A stretch of DNA of 64,000 nucleotides from Kitasatospora sp. NBC_01266 (GCF_036242395.1 NZ_CP108458.1:3844001-3908000); one strand, 5' to 3'. Shown: positions 1-10,973, counted from the first letter of the stretch. The notes: a model not told the origin generated them from the sequence alone. Program-made: numbers and translations.

Positions 1-291
1 ACCCCGGAGGCAAGCCGCGAAGCAGACAAACGAGGCGGGTGCGCACTGTTCCCAATCGGGGAGCTGAGCGTGTTCGCCGTTGGCGTAGCGGCAACATGTG
101 CATCGGGCCGACTGGCGGGAACACCGTTCCCCAGCATCAGGTTGGGAAGGGTGTCGGCTGGTCGCGCAGCATGATTTCCTCGCAGTCGCGAGGGAACACC
201 GTAGGCCGCGCCGCTGAGCGGGACTAGCATGCGGAAGGACAGGGCGGGGACAGTCCCCGAACTGCCCGACCGCTCTGAGGAGCGATTAACG
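1..291. other. clpC leader region, no gene supported
   Basis: This stretch upstream of clpC holds no convincing coding region; a 62-codon frame across it has no recognisable sequence. Its useful content is the ClgR-type box at 71-88 and the clpC ribosome binding site near 277-283. Confidence 0.6.
71..88 (+). promoter_or_regulatory. ClgR-type operator upstream of clpC
   Basis: The sequence TGTTCGCCGTTGGCGTAG contains GTTCGC, five bases, then GCG. This is the ClgR recognition pattern described in Streptomyces and Corynebacterium, where ClgR activates clp genes. It lies about 200 bp upstream of the clpC start, so clpC is probably under ClgR control. The match is seen directly; the regulation is inferred from the family. 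Confidence 0.65.
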
Positions 292-2808
<2,517 letters not shown>

Positions 2809-2829
2809 CAGCTCGCCTCTGGTGAGTTG

Positions 2830-2871
2830 GGCCGTGGGCCCCTACGAAGAAATTCGTAGGGGCCCACGGCC
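2830..2871. terminator. Perfect hairpin terminator after clpC
   Basis: Nineteen-base arms (2830-2848 and 2853-2871) pair perfectly around a GAAA tetraloop, 21 bases after the clpC stop. There is no long T-run, as is common for terminators in high-GC actinomycetes. It works as a hairpin on either strand. Confidence 0.9.
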
Positions 2872-3045
2872 GTTTCCGGGCGTGCATTGTTGACGACCCG
2901 TCCGACGTGGACCTCCGGTTCGGCGCGCTCCCGGCGTCTTCCGGCTGGGCGAGTCCCTCGCCGCGCTCGCCGCAGCGGTGCTGCTCGCGGCCGGGCTGTC
3001 GATCGGCGTCCTGGTCGCCTGGCTGGAAGCGCTGCAGCGCCGCAG

Positions 3046-3483
3046 CTACGGCTGATCGTCGGCGGGCGGGATCTCGCACCAGACGAACTTGCCGAACCCC
3101 AGCACGCGCGGACAGCAACCCCAGCGGCTGGAGAGTGACTTGACCAGGAGCAGACCCCGGCCCGACTCCGCCTCGGTGCCGACCTGACGGGGCATCGGAC
3201 GACCGGCGCCGATGTCGTGCACCTCGATGCGCAGCGGGCCGTCCTCGGCGAGGCTGACGATCACTCGGATCAGCGTGCCCCGATCGGCGCCGTAGACCAC
3301 GGCGTTGGTGACCAGCTCGCTGAGGAGCAGTTCGCCGCTGTCGGCGTAGCGCTCACCGCCCTTGGCGCCGGCGAGCAGCTCGCGCAGAAACGCCCGTGCA
3401 CGGAAGGGACTTCTGTTGCTCTTGGGGAACCAGCGGTCGGCCTCGACAACCCACGCGGGTGGTTTGGCAACGGATTCGGACAT
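3046..3483 (-). CDS. HATPase_c anti-sigma-like ATP-binding protein of a WhiJ-type cluster
   Basis: This 145-residue protein has the GHKL ATP-binding fold of SpoIIAB/RsbW-like anti-sigma factors. The N-box is in SELLLSELVTNAVVYG, a D-x-G motif is in VHDIGAG, and the G2 box is SGRGLLLV near the C-terminus. The ATG at 3483 was preferred over one 15 bases upstream because GGAGG lies just before it. It is divergent from an XRE/DUF5753 regulator and a DUF397 gene. That trio recurs in streptomycetes (whiJ/abaA-type clusters) and is linked to developmental control. Whether this copy binds a sigma factor cannot be read from the sequence. Confidence 0.85.
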   Translation of the reverse strand: MSESVAKPPAWVVEADRWFPKSNRSPFRARAFLRELLAGAKGGERYADSGELLLSELVTNAVVYGADRGTLIRVIVSLAEDGPLRIEVHDIGAGRPMPRQVGTEAESGRGLLLVKSLSSRWGCCPRVLGFGKFVWCEIPPADDQP

Positions 3484-3604
3484 GCGGGGGCCTCCCATGG
3501 GGCACGGTGGCCGATAGTGGTCGCTTCCAGCGTGGTGGGCGGTGAGGGCGGCCCGCCAGGGGGGCAATGGCAGCAAGAGGACTGTGGGAAAGGGGAGTTC
3601 GAAC

Positions 3605-4435
3605 ATGGGTGCGGAGCGGTTCAACCAGAAGATCGGGTGGAAGTACTTCGGCTCCGAACTGAAGATCGCCCGGGAAGAGAAGGGGCTCTCGCAGCAGCAG
3701 TTGGGGGCACTCATCTTCGTATCAGGGTCGTATGTCGGGCAGTTCGAGTCGGCAACCCGGAAGCCGCAGCCGGACGTCGCCGAGCGGATCGATGAAGTGC
3801 TGGGCACCAATGGGCGCTTCACCCGGATGTGCAACGAGCTGATCGACAGCTCGCTGTTCGAACACTACTTCGCCGTCATCGCCGAGCTTGAGCTGCAGGC
3901 GCTGAGCATCTGCGAGTACGGGGGCCAACTGTTCCCCGGTCTACTGCAGATCGAGGCCTATACGCGGGCCATTTACCTCGCCTGCCAGCCACTGATCCCT
4001 GTAGAGGAACTCGATCAGCTGGTGACCGCCCGCCTGGCACGGGCCAAGCTGTTGGAAGGGCCAACACGGCCGGTGTACTGGGTGATCATCGATGAGTCGG
4101 CGATCCGACGGCCACTGGGCGGCCCCGCGGCCATGGCTGAACAGCTTCGCCACGTCACGGAACTGGCCGAGAGCGGGGCCATCATTCTGCAAGTGGTCCC
4201 GCTCTCGGCCGGCGGCCACGCTCTCCAGGAGGGCTCGATGCGGCTCATGACCTTCGCCGACGCGCCACCGGTGGCCTATGTGGAGGGCCCGCTGGTCGGC
4301 CAACTGCTCGACGATCCAATCGCGGTGGGCAAGTGCGAGATGCTCTACGATCTCGTCAGAGCGTCCGCGCTGTCGCGCGAGGCCTCTCTGGCACGGATCA
4401 GATCGGCTGCAGAGGAATACGCACGTGAGCAATGA
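3605..4435 (+). CDS. WhiJ-like XRE regulator with DUF5753 domain
   Basis: This 276-residue protein has an N-terminal helix-turn-helix (about residues 12-66, including KGLSQQQLGALIFVSGSYVGQFE) followed by a DUF5753 domain (about 90-270, with LFPGLLQIEAYTRAI). This is the architecture of WhiJ-like DNA-binding proteins in Streptomyces. ATG 3605 has a GGGGAG site at the right distance. It overlaps the following DUF397 gene by 11 bp, implying translational coupling. It probably represses or activates a neighbouring or developmental promoter, with activity modified by the small DUF397 partner. The specific targets are unknown. Confidence 0.9.
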   Translation: MGAERFNQKIGWKYFGSELKIAREEKGLSQQQLGALIFVSGSYVGQFESATRKPQPDVAERIDEVLGTNGRFTRMCNELIDSSLFEHYFAVIAELELQALSICEYGGQLFPGLLQIEAYTRAIYLACQPLIPVEELDQLVTARLARAKLLEGPTRPVYWVIIDESAIRRPLGGPAAMAEQLRHVTELAESGAIILQVVPLSAGGHALQEGSMRLMTFADAPPVAYVEGPLVGQLLDDPIAVGKCEMLYDLVRASALSREASLARIRSAAEEYAREQ

Positions 4436-4625
4436 CCGCGCACTCTCGTGGCGCAAGTCCAGCTACAGCGGCGGCAGCGCTGGCAACAACTGCGTCGAGG
4501 TGGCCGACGGCCTCACCGGCGTCCTCCCGGTTCGCGACTCCAAGGACCCCCACGGCCCCGCCCTCGCCTTCACCCCTGACGCCTGGGCGGACTTCATCGA
4601 CGCCCTCAAGGCAGGCACCGTCTAG
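4425..4625 (+). CDS. DUF397 small protein, partner of the WhiJ-like regulator
   Basis: The 66-residue product is a DUF397 (BldB-like) protein: it has the WRKSSYSGG signature, the NCVEVA strand, VRDSKDP and a terminal DAWADFI helix. The GTG at 4425 lies inside the end of the WhiJ-like gene, so the two are almost certainly co-translated. BldB-like proteins act with WhiJ-like DNA-binding proteins in Streptomyces development. The stop codon is at the very border of the inverted IS end at 4624, so the natural C-terminus may have been slightly changed by the insertion. Confidence 0.88.
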   Translation: MSNDRALSWRKSSYSGGSAGNNCVEVADGLTGVLPVRDSKDPHGPALAFTPDAWADFIDALKAGTV

Positions 4626-5153
4626 AACGCTCCTGAAAAATCTTGGTGGGTGCACCGTTCCTTGGGCGGGCAGGTGGCGCAGAGCTTCTTGAACTGGGCC
4701 TGTCGGGAGCTGTTCGCCAGGGTCCGGCCGAGCGGGACGGTGTGTCCGGCGGGGCAGGTGACCTGGCCCTGTTCGGTGTCGGCGGTGAAGTCGTCGGTGG
4801 TGAACCCGCCGGGGACTGCCGGTTTGAGCGGCGGTGGCTTCAGAACCGGGTCGTGGCCTTGGGCCTGGAGGTGTTCGCGCAGGTCGCCGGTGCCGTAGGC
4901 GGCGTCCCCGAGCACAGTGACTGGTGAGTCCTCCTCGGCCAGGAGGTCGCGGGCGACAGCGGCCTCGTGGTTGTCGGCCCCGCTGCCCGCGGTCAGCGCG
5001 ACATCGGTGAACAGCCCGATCTCGGTTCGACTTCGGGAACAGCACCTCGCGGTGCTCGGCCAGGAACGCGAACACACTCCCCGCCGGGATCAACTCCCGG
5101 CAGGTCTCCCACACGTCCTCGCCGACGCTCTCCCTGCCCCAATCCCCCTGCAT
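4622..5153 (-). pseudogene. Remnant of an IS1182-like transposase
   Basis: Two out-of-frame pieces of one transposase lie here. The 5' piece (about 5150-5035) reads VWETCRELIPAGSVFAFLAEH, close to the N-terminus of IS1182-type transposases. The 3' piece (about 5040-4622) reads TEIGLFTDVALTAGSGADNHEA, continues through GDAAYGTG, and ends in a CATCPPKERCTH cysteine cluster and SGAF, typical of the C-terminal DDE domain. The middle, roughly 250 residues, is missing and the frame is broken at the join. It cannot encode a working transposase. Confidence 0.8.
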
Positions 5154-5214
5154 ACAACCCGGTCTGGCCCAGCGTCAGCGCACACAGGCCAGAACCGAGA
5201 CCTTCGGGGATCTC

Positions 5215-5556
5215 CTAGGCGGAGGCGAGAACCAGCACCGTGGACAGCAGCCACGCCCCGGCGAACCACGCTGCGGCCCACCGGCCCTTCGTCGCCGCCC
5301 AGGCCGCCGTCCCGGCACCGAACCAGCAGAGTTCCAGGACCGCCCTCGCCGCGCCATGGAGGGGATACACGGCCGAGGGCGCGCCGAACAGCCCCCAGAC
5401 GACGGCGAAGAGGACCACCAGGGCCGAGGCGAGCAGCAGACGCAGCACCAGCGGTGCGCGCCGGGTGAAGCCCCACCAGCCCGCCGCCGTATAGACACCA
5501 AGCTCCAGCAGGAACGCCAGGACGGCGTTGGCCGCGCCCATCAGGCGAGCCAGCAT
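5215..5556 (-). CDS. YrdB-like (DUF2568) small membrane protein
   Basis: This is a 113-residue, strongly hydrophobic protein with about four membrane helices. Its N-terminus, with FLLELGVYTAAGWWGF, resembles the YrdB/DUF2568 family of unknown function. Its start overlaps the end of the DUF4267 gene by 16 bp, so both are read from the promoter facing the broken marR gene. It lies between the inverted IS ends. No biochemical role can be assigned. Confidence 0.7.
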   Translation of the reverse strand: MLARLMGAANAVLAFLLELGVYTAAGWWGFTRRAPLVLRLLLASALVVLFAVVWGLFGAPSAVYPLHGAARAVLELCWFGAGTAAWAATKGRWAAAWFAGAWLLSTVLVLASA

Positions 5557-5888
5557 GCGGACGCGAGGTGCAGCACGGCGAAGGCGCCGGCGCCGAACCC
5601 CATGCCAGGGTTCCGCCGCTGGGCCCCGATCGCCGAGTCACCGGCCTGGGCCAGTCCGGCGACCACCAGCATCGGCCAGGCAGCGGCGTGGCCGCCGACC
5701 AGCAGCACCGCCGCGGTTGCGATGCCCAGCGGGACGGCCCGGGCCGCGTAGGCCCGGGCGTAAAGGTCGGCGCCGGCGGTCACCGGCTCGCCCGGGGCGA
5801 GGGCGAGTCCGGGGCGCAGCGCGCCGGCGATGCTCGATCCCGCACTGACTAACGCGGCGACCGCGTTGGCGACGAGCAGCACATCCAT
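5541..5888 (-). CDS. DUF4267-like membrane protein
   Basis: This 115-residue protein has about four hydrophobic helices and the motifs ARAYAARAVPLG and GLAQAGDSAIG, which fit DUF4267-type small membrane proteins of unknown function. It is the first gene of a two-gene unit with the YrdB-like gene and is divergent from a MarR-family gene, with a palindromic operator in the 59-bp gap. Such pairs are usually MarR-repressed. Here the regulator is disrupted, so the pair may be constitutively expressed. Confidence 0.7.
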   Translation of the reverse strand: MDVLLVANAVAALVSAGSSIAGALRPGLALAPGEPVTAGADLYARAYAARAVPLGIATAAVLLVGGHAAAWPMLVVAGLAQAGDSAIGAQRRNPGMGFGAGAFAVLHLASACWLA

Positions 5889-5917
5889 TGCGTCTCCCGT
5901 AGAAGCATTCGAGCTAT

Positions 5918-5942
5918 GAACGATATAGAGAAGGTATCATTC
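5918..5942. promoter_or_regulatory. Probable MarR operator, AT-rich palindrome
   Basis: GAACGATA and TATCATTC form arms (7 of 8 symmetric) separated by nine bases in an unusually AT-rich spot between the divergent marR remnant and the DUF4267 gene. The position and size suit a MarR dimer. Binding is inferred. Confidence 0.55.
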
Positions 5943-5947
5943 CTTTC

Positions 5948-6285
5948 GTGAGTGATGTCAAGGGAGCGGCAGGCCTCCGCGCGACCGTCGTCTTCAACCT
6001 GGGCAACCTCGGCGCCCTCGCCGCCGACCGCTTCGCCGCGCAGGTCGAGGCGCTCGGCCTCAAGCCCGAACACGCAGGTCTACTGGCCGCGTTGGACACA
6101 GGGGCGGCGTCGCGCCCAGCCTGATCGTCGCCCTCGCGGACCAACCACAGGAGCTGGGCGCGCTGGAACGGGAGCGCGACCCGGAGGACCGGCGGCGCCA
6201 GGTCCTCCGCCTCACCGCCGAGGGCCGTCGGCTGCTCTCCGGCTGCGTGACCGCCGCCCAGTCCCTGGACGAGGAGCCGGCCTAG
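5948..6285 (+). pseudogene. Broken MarR-family regulator
   Basis: From GTG 5948 the frame reads FNLGNLGALAADRFAAQVE and then LLAALDTGA, the dimerisation and first helices of a MarR protein, before a stop near 6122. The next frame resumes with PSLIVALADQ, then LERERDPEDRRRQVLRLT, the recognition helix edge and wing, and ends at 6285. The stretch that should join them (the first HTH helix, about ten residues) is missing and the frame is shifted, and the C-terminal helices are also short. The gene was probably inactivated by a small deletion. Confidence 0.8.
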
Positions 6286-6484
6286 TACGTGCTGACCGCC
6301 GGCCGGCAGGGGCATCCCCGTCCAGGTCGGACCAACCCCGCACCAAGATTTTCAGGAGCGTTCCAGCCGCGGGCATCCGCGGCAACAAGCGCCCTGCTGT
6401 GCCGAGGGACGGCCCCACCGGAGTCCTCGCGCTCCGTGCCTCCAGGCCTCAAGACCTGTGACCAGCGCCTGTACCATCCCGGCC

Positions 6485-9400
6485 ATGAGCAGACCGCAGC
6501 AGGCGTCGGAGCCCCACTCGATACCGGCCCCGTTCCAGGGAGCGGCGCCGAGATTCGGCGTGCTGGGACCGCTGCTGCTGCGCAACGCGGACGGGACGGC
6601 CGTCGAGCCGGGGACGCCGAAGCTGCGCACCGTGCTGGCGCTGCTGCTGCTGGACGCGAACCAGGTGGTCTCCCGGGATCGGCTGCGGGCCGCGCTGTGG
6701 GGCGAGAACGAGCCGGCCACGGCGGCCACCGCGCTCAACAACCAGGTGGTTCAGCTGCGTCGGCTGCTCGGTGACGGCGCCCGGCTGAGCACGATCGCGC
6801 CCGGTTACCAGCTGCGGGTCGAGGCCGGGGAGCTGGACTCCGAGCTGTTCACCCGGCACCTGGCCGAAGCCCAGAGCGCGCGTCAGCAGCAGGACTGGCA
6901 CCAGGTCAGCGAGCTGGCGGGGGCCGCGCTCGCGCTCTGGCGCGGGACACCGCTGAGCGACCTGCCGGGCCTGCTGGAAGAGGTGGCGCCGCAGGTGCAG
7001 CAGCTCTGCCAGGCCCGGGTGCAGGCCCTGGAGTGGCTGTTCGACGCGGAGCTGCGGCTGGGACGCCACCAGGGACTGGTGCCCGAACTCATCCGGATCG
7101 CTGCCGAGCACCCGCTGCGCGAGGCGTTCCACGGGCAGCTGATGGTCGCCCTGCACCGGATCGGCAGCCAGGCGGAGGCGCTGGGCGTCTACCAGCGCCT
7201 GCGCGCCACCCTGGTCGAGGAGCTGGGCATCGAGCCGGGCGGCACCGTGCAGGCGATCCACCGGGAGATCCTGGCAGCGGCCGAGCACACCGACCAGGCC
7301 GCGCAGACCGACCAGGCCGCGCAGGCCGCGAGCGCCGAGCCCGGCGATCCGCCCCAGCCCCCGGCCGCCGGCCCGGTCGGGATGGGCCTGCCCTGGGACA
7401 TCACCTCGTTCACCGGTCGCCGCACCGAGGTCGACCAGCTGCTCGCCGCCTGCCGCAGCGCCGCGCGCGGGGGTGGCGGGGTACTGGGGATCCACGCCGT
7501 GGACGGCATGCCGGGCGTGGGCAAGAGCGCGCTGGCGGTGCACGTGGCCCACCGGCTGACCGCCGAGTTCCCCGACGGCCAGATCTTCCTGCCGCTGCAC
7601 GCGCACACTCCCGGCACCGCCCCGGTCGACCCCGGCGACGCCCTGCTCACGTTGCTGCACACGATGGGCGTGTCGCCGCAGCAGATCCCGCCGGGGCTGG
7701 ACGCCCGAGCCGGCCTCTGGCGCACCCGGCTGGCGGGCAAGCGGATCCTGGTGCTGCTGGACGACGCCCGCAGTACCGAGCAGGTCGCCCCGCTGCTGCC
7801 GGGCTGTGCGGGCACCGTGGTGCTGGTCACCAGCAGGCGTCGACTGGCGGCGTTGGAGGGCGCCCGGCCGATCAGTCTGGCCGCGCTGCCCGAGCACGAG
7901 GCGATCGCCCTCTTCACCGCCCGGACCGGTCGGGCCGATGTGACGGCCGCCGACCCCGCTGTCGTCGAACTGGTGAGGCTCTGCGGGCAGTTGCCGCTGG
8001 CCCTGCAGCTGACGGCGGCCCGGCTGCGGCACCACCCGGTCTGGACCCCGGCGGATCTGGTGGCCGATCTGACGGCGGCCACCGGACGGCTGGACGCGCT
8101 GCGGGCCGAGAACGTGTCGGTCTCCGCCGCGTTCGACCTCTCCTACCGCGATCTGACCACAGCTCAGCGGCTGCTGTTCGGGCGGCTGGGACTCGTGCCG
8201 GGCGACGAGGTCGACGCCACGGCCGCCGCCGCGCTGGCCGGGATCGAGGCGGCCGAGGCCGGCCGGCTGCTGGAGGAGCTCGCGGACCATCACCTGCTCG
8301 AGGAGTCGGCACGGGGCCGCTACCGGATGCACGACCTGGTCCGCGAGTACGCCCGCAGCCTGGCGGCCGACGACCAGGAGGCGGGCGAGGAGCCGCTGGA
8401 CCGGTTGCTCGACCACTACCTCCGGTCGGCGGCCGCCGCCGACCGGCGGATCTCCCGGCAGTCGTTCACCGTGGCGGACCGGGTCGACCTGCCGCTCTGC
8501 TTCGCCCCCGAGCCGGTGACCGAGCAGCAGGCGATCGACTGGCTGCGCGGCGAGCGCGGCAACCTGCGGGCAGCTGTGGAGTACGCGGCCGGGCACGACC
8601 GGCCCGCACACGCGATCGCCCTCTCCGCCGTCCTGCACGAGTTCCTGCGCCTCGGGGACCACTGGCACGAGGCACGGCAGCTGCACGAGATCGCGCTGGC
8701 GGCGGCGGACGCGACCGGGGATCTGCTCGGGCAGGCCCAAGCACGCACCCAGTTGGGTGTCTTCCTCCAGCTCGGCGGGTCGTACCAGGAGGCGATCGAC
8801 CAGAACCGGCAGGCCCTGGCCCTGCTCGACGAGTTGGACGGGCAGGCCGGAGCGACCGATGGGGAGGACGGCCAGCGGGCTCGGCACACCGCCCTGCTGC
8901 GGGTCACCGTGCTGACCAATCTGGGTGAGTGCCAGCAGCTCGGCAACTTCTTCGAGGAGGCCGAGGCGACCAACCGGCAGGCGCTGGAGCTGGCCCTGAC
9001 GCTGGGCGACCGGCTCGGTGAGGCCAACGCGCTCACCTACCTGGGCCGGGTCCAGCAGCGGGTCACCGGCTTCGCGGACGCGGTCGCCAACCACGAGCGG
9101 GCGCTGGAGATCTTCCGCGCGATGGACCGGACGATCGGCCTGATGAAGGTGCACACCGACCTGGGCATGGCCCTGGCGGAGAACGGCCAGTACCCGCAGG
9201 CCATCGTCAACCAGCGGGAGGCGCTGCGGCTGGCCCGTGGCCGGGGCCTGAAGAACGAGGGCAACGCGCTGACCAACCTCGCCATCGCGCTCTACGCGAC
9301 GGGTGAGTTCCTGGCCGCCGAGGAGCTGCTCGAACAGGCGCGCGGCCACTTCACCGCGCTGGAGGACCGCCGGGGCCTGCAGAACGTCTTCGCCTTCCTC

Positions 9401-9925
9401 GGCATGTCACAGCAGGCGCGCGGTGAGTACCAGCAGGCGGCCGACTGCCTCCGGCAGGCCCTGGAGGTGGGCAGCTCGCTCGGCACCCGGCTCGGCAGCG
9501 GCCGGCTGCACGCGCTGCTGGGTGACATCCTGCGCGAGGGCGGGGATCTGACCGGTGCCACGGAGAACCTGGTCACGGCGCTGGCGGTGGCCCGCGAGGT
9601 GGGGGACCTGGGCGGCGAGAGCGGGGCACTGATCCGGCTGGGCCGGGTCCTGCTGCTGACCGGGCCGCCGGACGAGGCGCTGGCGCACTTCAGCGCGGCG
9701 CTGGAGATCGCCGAGGAGGTGAAGTCGCCGCTGTACCGGGCGTTCTCGCGCGAGGGCATCGGCAACGCCCGCTGCCAGAGCGGCGACACCGAGGCGGGCC
9801 TCGACCTGCTGCGGCAGGCACTGGCGATCCTGCGCCCGCTGGGCGCACCCGACGTCCGGCGGGTCGAGGCCGCCATCGAGGCCTGGGAGTCGGGACGACC
9901 TGCGGTCGGGGCTCCCCCTGTCTGA
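6485..9925 (+). CDS. AfsR/SARP-family regulator with NB-ARC ATPase and TPR domains
   Basis: This 1146-residue protein has an OmpR-type winged helix (about residues 20-100, FGVLGPLLLRN onward) and a bacterial transcriptional activation domain (about 105-260). A linker with repeated TDQAAQ is followed by an NB-ARC ATPase with Walker A GMPGVGKS at 341-348, Walker B ILVLLDD, QLPLAL and MHDLVREYA. The C-terminal half is a series of TPR-like helical pairs (for example QLGVFLQLGGSYQEAIDQNRQA). The layout matches AfsR, a global activator of secondary metabolism. ATG 6485 is used; GTG 6458 is an alternative and neither has a strong ribosome site. No biosynthetic cluster is adjacent, so the targets are unknown. 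Confidence 0.92.
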   Translation: MSRPQQASEPHSIPAPFQGAAPRFGVLGPLLLRNADGTAVEPGTPKLRTVLALLLLDANQVVSRDRLRAALWGENEPATAATALNNQVVQLRRLLGDGARLSTIAPGYQLRVEAGELDSELFTRHLAEAQSARQQQDWHQVSELAGAALALWRGTPLSDLPGLLEEVAPQVQQLCQARVQALEWLFDAELRLGRHQGLVPELIRIAAEHPLREAFHGQLMVALHRIGSQAEALGVYQRLRATLVEELGIEPGGTVQAIHREILAAAEHTDQAAQTDQAAQAASAEPGDPPQPPAAGPVGMGLPWDITSFTGRRTEVDQLLAACRSAARGGGGVLGIHAVDGMPGVGKSALAVHVAHRLTAEFPDGQIFLPLHAHTPGTAPVDPGDALLTLLHTMGVSPQQIPPGLDARAGLWRTRLAGKRILVLLDDARSTEQVAPLLPGCAGTVVLVTSRRRLAALEGARPISLAALPEHEAIALFTARTGRADVTAADPAVVELVRLCGQLPLALQLTAARLRHHPVWTPADLVADLTAATGRLDALRAENVSVSAAFDLSYRDLTTAQRLLFGRLGLVPGDEVDATAAAALAGIEAAEAGRLLEELADHHLLEESARGRYRMHDLVREYARSLAADDQEAGEEPLDRLLDHYLRSAAAADRRISRQSFTVADRVDLPLCFAPEPVTEQQAIDWLRGERGNLRAAVEYAAGHDRPAHAIALSAVLHEFLRLGDHWHEARQLHEIALAAADATGDLLGQAQARTQLGVFLQLGGSYQEAIDQNRQALALLDELDGQAGATDGEDGQRARHTALLRVTVLTNLGECQQLGNFFEEAEATNRQALELALTLGDRLGEANALTYLGRVQQRVTGFADAVANHERALEIFRAMDRTIGLMKVHTDLGMALAENGQYPQAIVNQREALRLARGRGLKNEGNALTNLAIALYATGEFLAAEELLEQARGHFTALEDRRGLQNVFAFLGMSQQARGEYQQAADCLRQALEVGSSLGTRLGSGRLHALLGDILREGGDLTGATENLVTALAVAREVGDLGGESGALIRLGRVLLLTGPPDEALAHFSAALEIAEEVKSPLYRAFSREGIGNARCQSGDTEAGLDLLRQALAILRPLGAPDVRRVEAAIEAWESGRPAVGAPPV

Positions 9926-9976
9926 CCGCGCGTCGTGGGAGACCATCCGGCCCCGGGACGCCGATAGGGTCACCCG

Positions 9977-10795
9977 ATGACGAACCATCAGATCATCGAC
10001 CTCCCCGGCCAACAGCTCGCCTACCGCCAGAGCGCCGGCCAGGGCCGACCGGTCATCCTGGTGCACGGCAACTCCGGCTCCTCCCGCACCTGGCAGCTGC
10101 TGCTGGACGGCCCGTTCGGCCGCTGCTACCGCTGCCTGGCGCCGGACCTGCCCGGCCACGGCAACTCCGCCCGCGCCACCGACGGTTACTCGATAGCGCG
10201 CTACACCCGCACCCTGGCGGCGTTCGCCCACGCCACCGAGGCGCAGGGCGCGCTGGTCGTGGGGTGGAGCCTGGGCGGACACATCGCGCTCGAAGCGGCG
10301 CCCGAACTGCCCGGCGCCGCCGGTTTCGCGCTCTTGGGCACCCCGCCGCTGGCCGGTCCCGAGTCGATGGGTGAGGCGTTCCTGCCGCATCCCGCGCTCG
10401 GCGTGGGCTTCAGCGCCGAGGTCGGCCCGCAGGAGGCGCGTGCCTACGCGCTGAGCCAGCTCGCCCCTGACTCGCCGCTCTCCCCCGCAGCGGCCGCCGC
10501 CGACATCCTGGCCACCGATCCGGCCGCCCGCGCCGACCTCGCGGTCTCCCTCGCCTCGGGCGCGTTCGCCGACGAACTCGCCATCGCCCGCTCGCTCCGG
10601 CAGCCGCTGGCCCTGCTGCAGGGGTCTGCGGAGCAGCTGGTCAGCCTCCCGTACCTGCGGTCCATCGCGCCGTCGCTGCCCACCCTGTGGCGCGGCGAGG
10701 TGCAGCTGATCCCCGGCGCCGGGCACTCCCCGCAGGAGGAGACGCCGGAGGCGTTCGCGGCACTGCTGACGGAGTTCGAGGCCGACCTGCCCTGA
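9977..10795 (+). CDS. Alpha/beta-fold hydrolase
   Basis: This 272-residue cytoplasmic hydrolase of the alpha/beta superfamily has an oxyanion-hole HGNSGSS near residue 30, LPGHGNS, the nucleophile elbow GWSLGG (serine of the catalytic triad) and a C-terminal GAGHSPQEE carrying the catalytic histidine. The substrate is unknown; the set of motifs is common to esterases, epoxide hydrolases and ring-cleavage hydrolases. It follows the SARP gene by about 50 bp on the same strand and may be its downstream partner. A 16-bp tandem repeat begins exactly at its stop codon. Confidence 0.85.
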   Translation: MTNHQIIDLPGQQLAYRQSAGQGRPVILVHGNSGSSRTWQLLLDGPFGRCYRCLAPDLPGHGNSARATDGYSIARYTRTLAAFAHATEAQGALVVGWSLGGHIALEAAPELPGAAGFALLGTPPLAGPESMGEAFLPHPALGVGFSAEVGPQEARAYALSQLAPDSPLSPAAAAADILATDPAARADLAVSLASGAFADELAIARSLRQPLALLQGSAEQLVSLPYLRSIAPSLPTLWRGEVQLIPGAGHSPQEETPEAFAALLTEFEADLP

Positions 10796-10857
10796 CGGCC
10801 CGAGTCACTGACGGTCCGCGTCGCTGACGGCCCGCGTCGGCGGCGACCCCGCGTCGG
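10793..10857. repeat. Tandem 16-bp repeat at the hydrolase stop codon
   Basis: Three consecutive copies of a unit like TGACGGCCCGCGTCGG (starting at 10793, 10809 and 10825) and one degenerate copy follow one another. The first three bases of copy one are the TGA stop of the hydrolase gene. Function is unknown; slippage origin is likely. Confidence 0.8.
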
Positions 10858-10973
10858 CGGCGTGTGCCCGCGCCCGCAGGTGCGCGGCACACGCCGTCGT
10901 GCGCCCGCGCCCGCTGCGGACCCGCACCGACCAAGCCGCCCTTCCAGCCTGGCAGCGAACAATCGCAAGAGCT

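Larger units (their letters stand above)
4624..6364. mobile_element. Region bracketed by near-identical inverted IS ends
   Basis: Bases 4624-4648 (beginning AGAACGCTCCTGAAAAA) reappear inverted at 6341-6364 with one T fewer and one end mismatch. The left copy is the transposase-side end of the IS1182-like remnant. The right copy has no transposase beside it. Between them lie the broken transposase, a YrdB-like gene, a DUF4267 gene and a broken marR. Either two copies of the same IS end captured these genes, or a deletion between two insertions left solo ends. No target duplication was recognised. Confidence 0.5.

Noticed and set aside
2887..3056. Hydrophobic peptide (LAAAVLLAAGLSIGVLVAWLEA) before the HATPase gene
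   Set aside because: The hydrophobic frame has no ATG, GTG or TTG before it and overlaps the HATPase stop; at most a decayed fragment.
5190..5213. Possible right inverted repeat of the IS1182-like remnant
   Set aside because: Only about 11 of 15 bases match the left end in inverted order, too weak beside the near-perfect copy at 6341.
6449..9349. 966-codon frame opposite the SARP gene
   Set aside because: It mirrors the real gene; the product is repetitive Q/R/G/V sequence typical of antisense frames in high-GC DNA.
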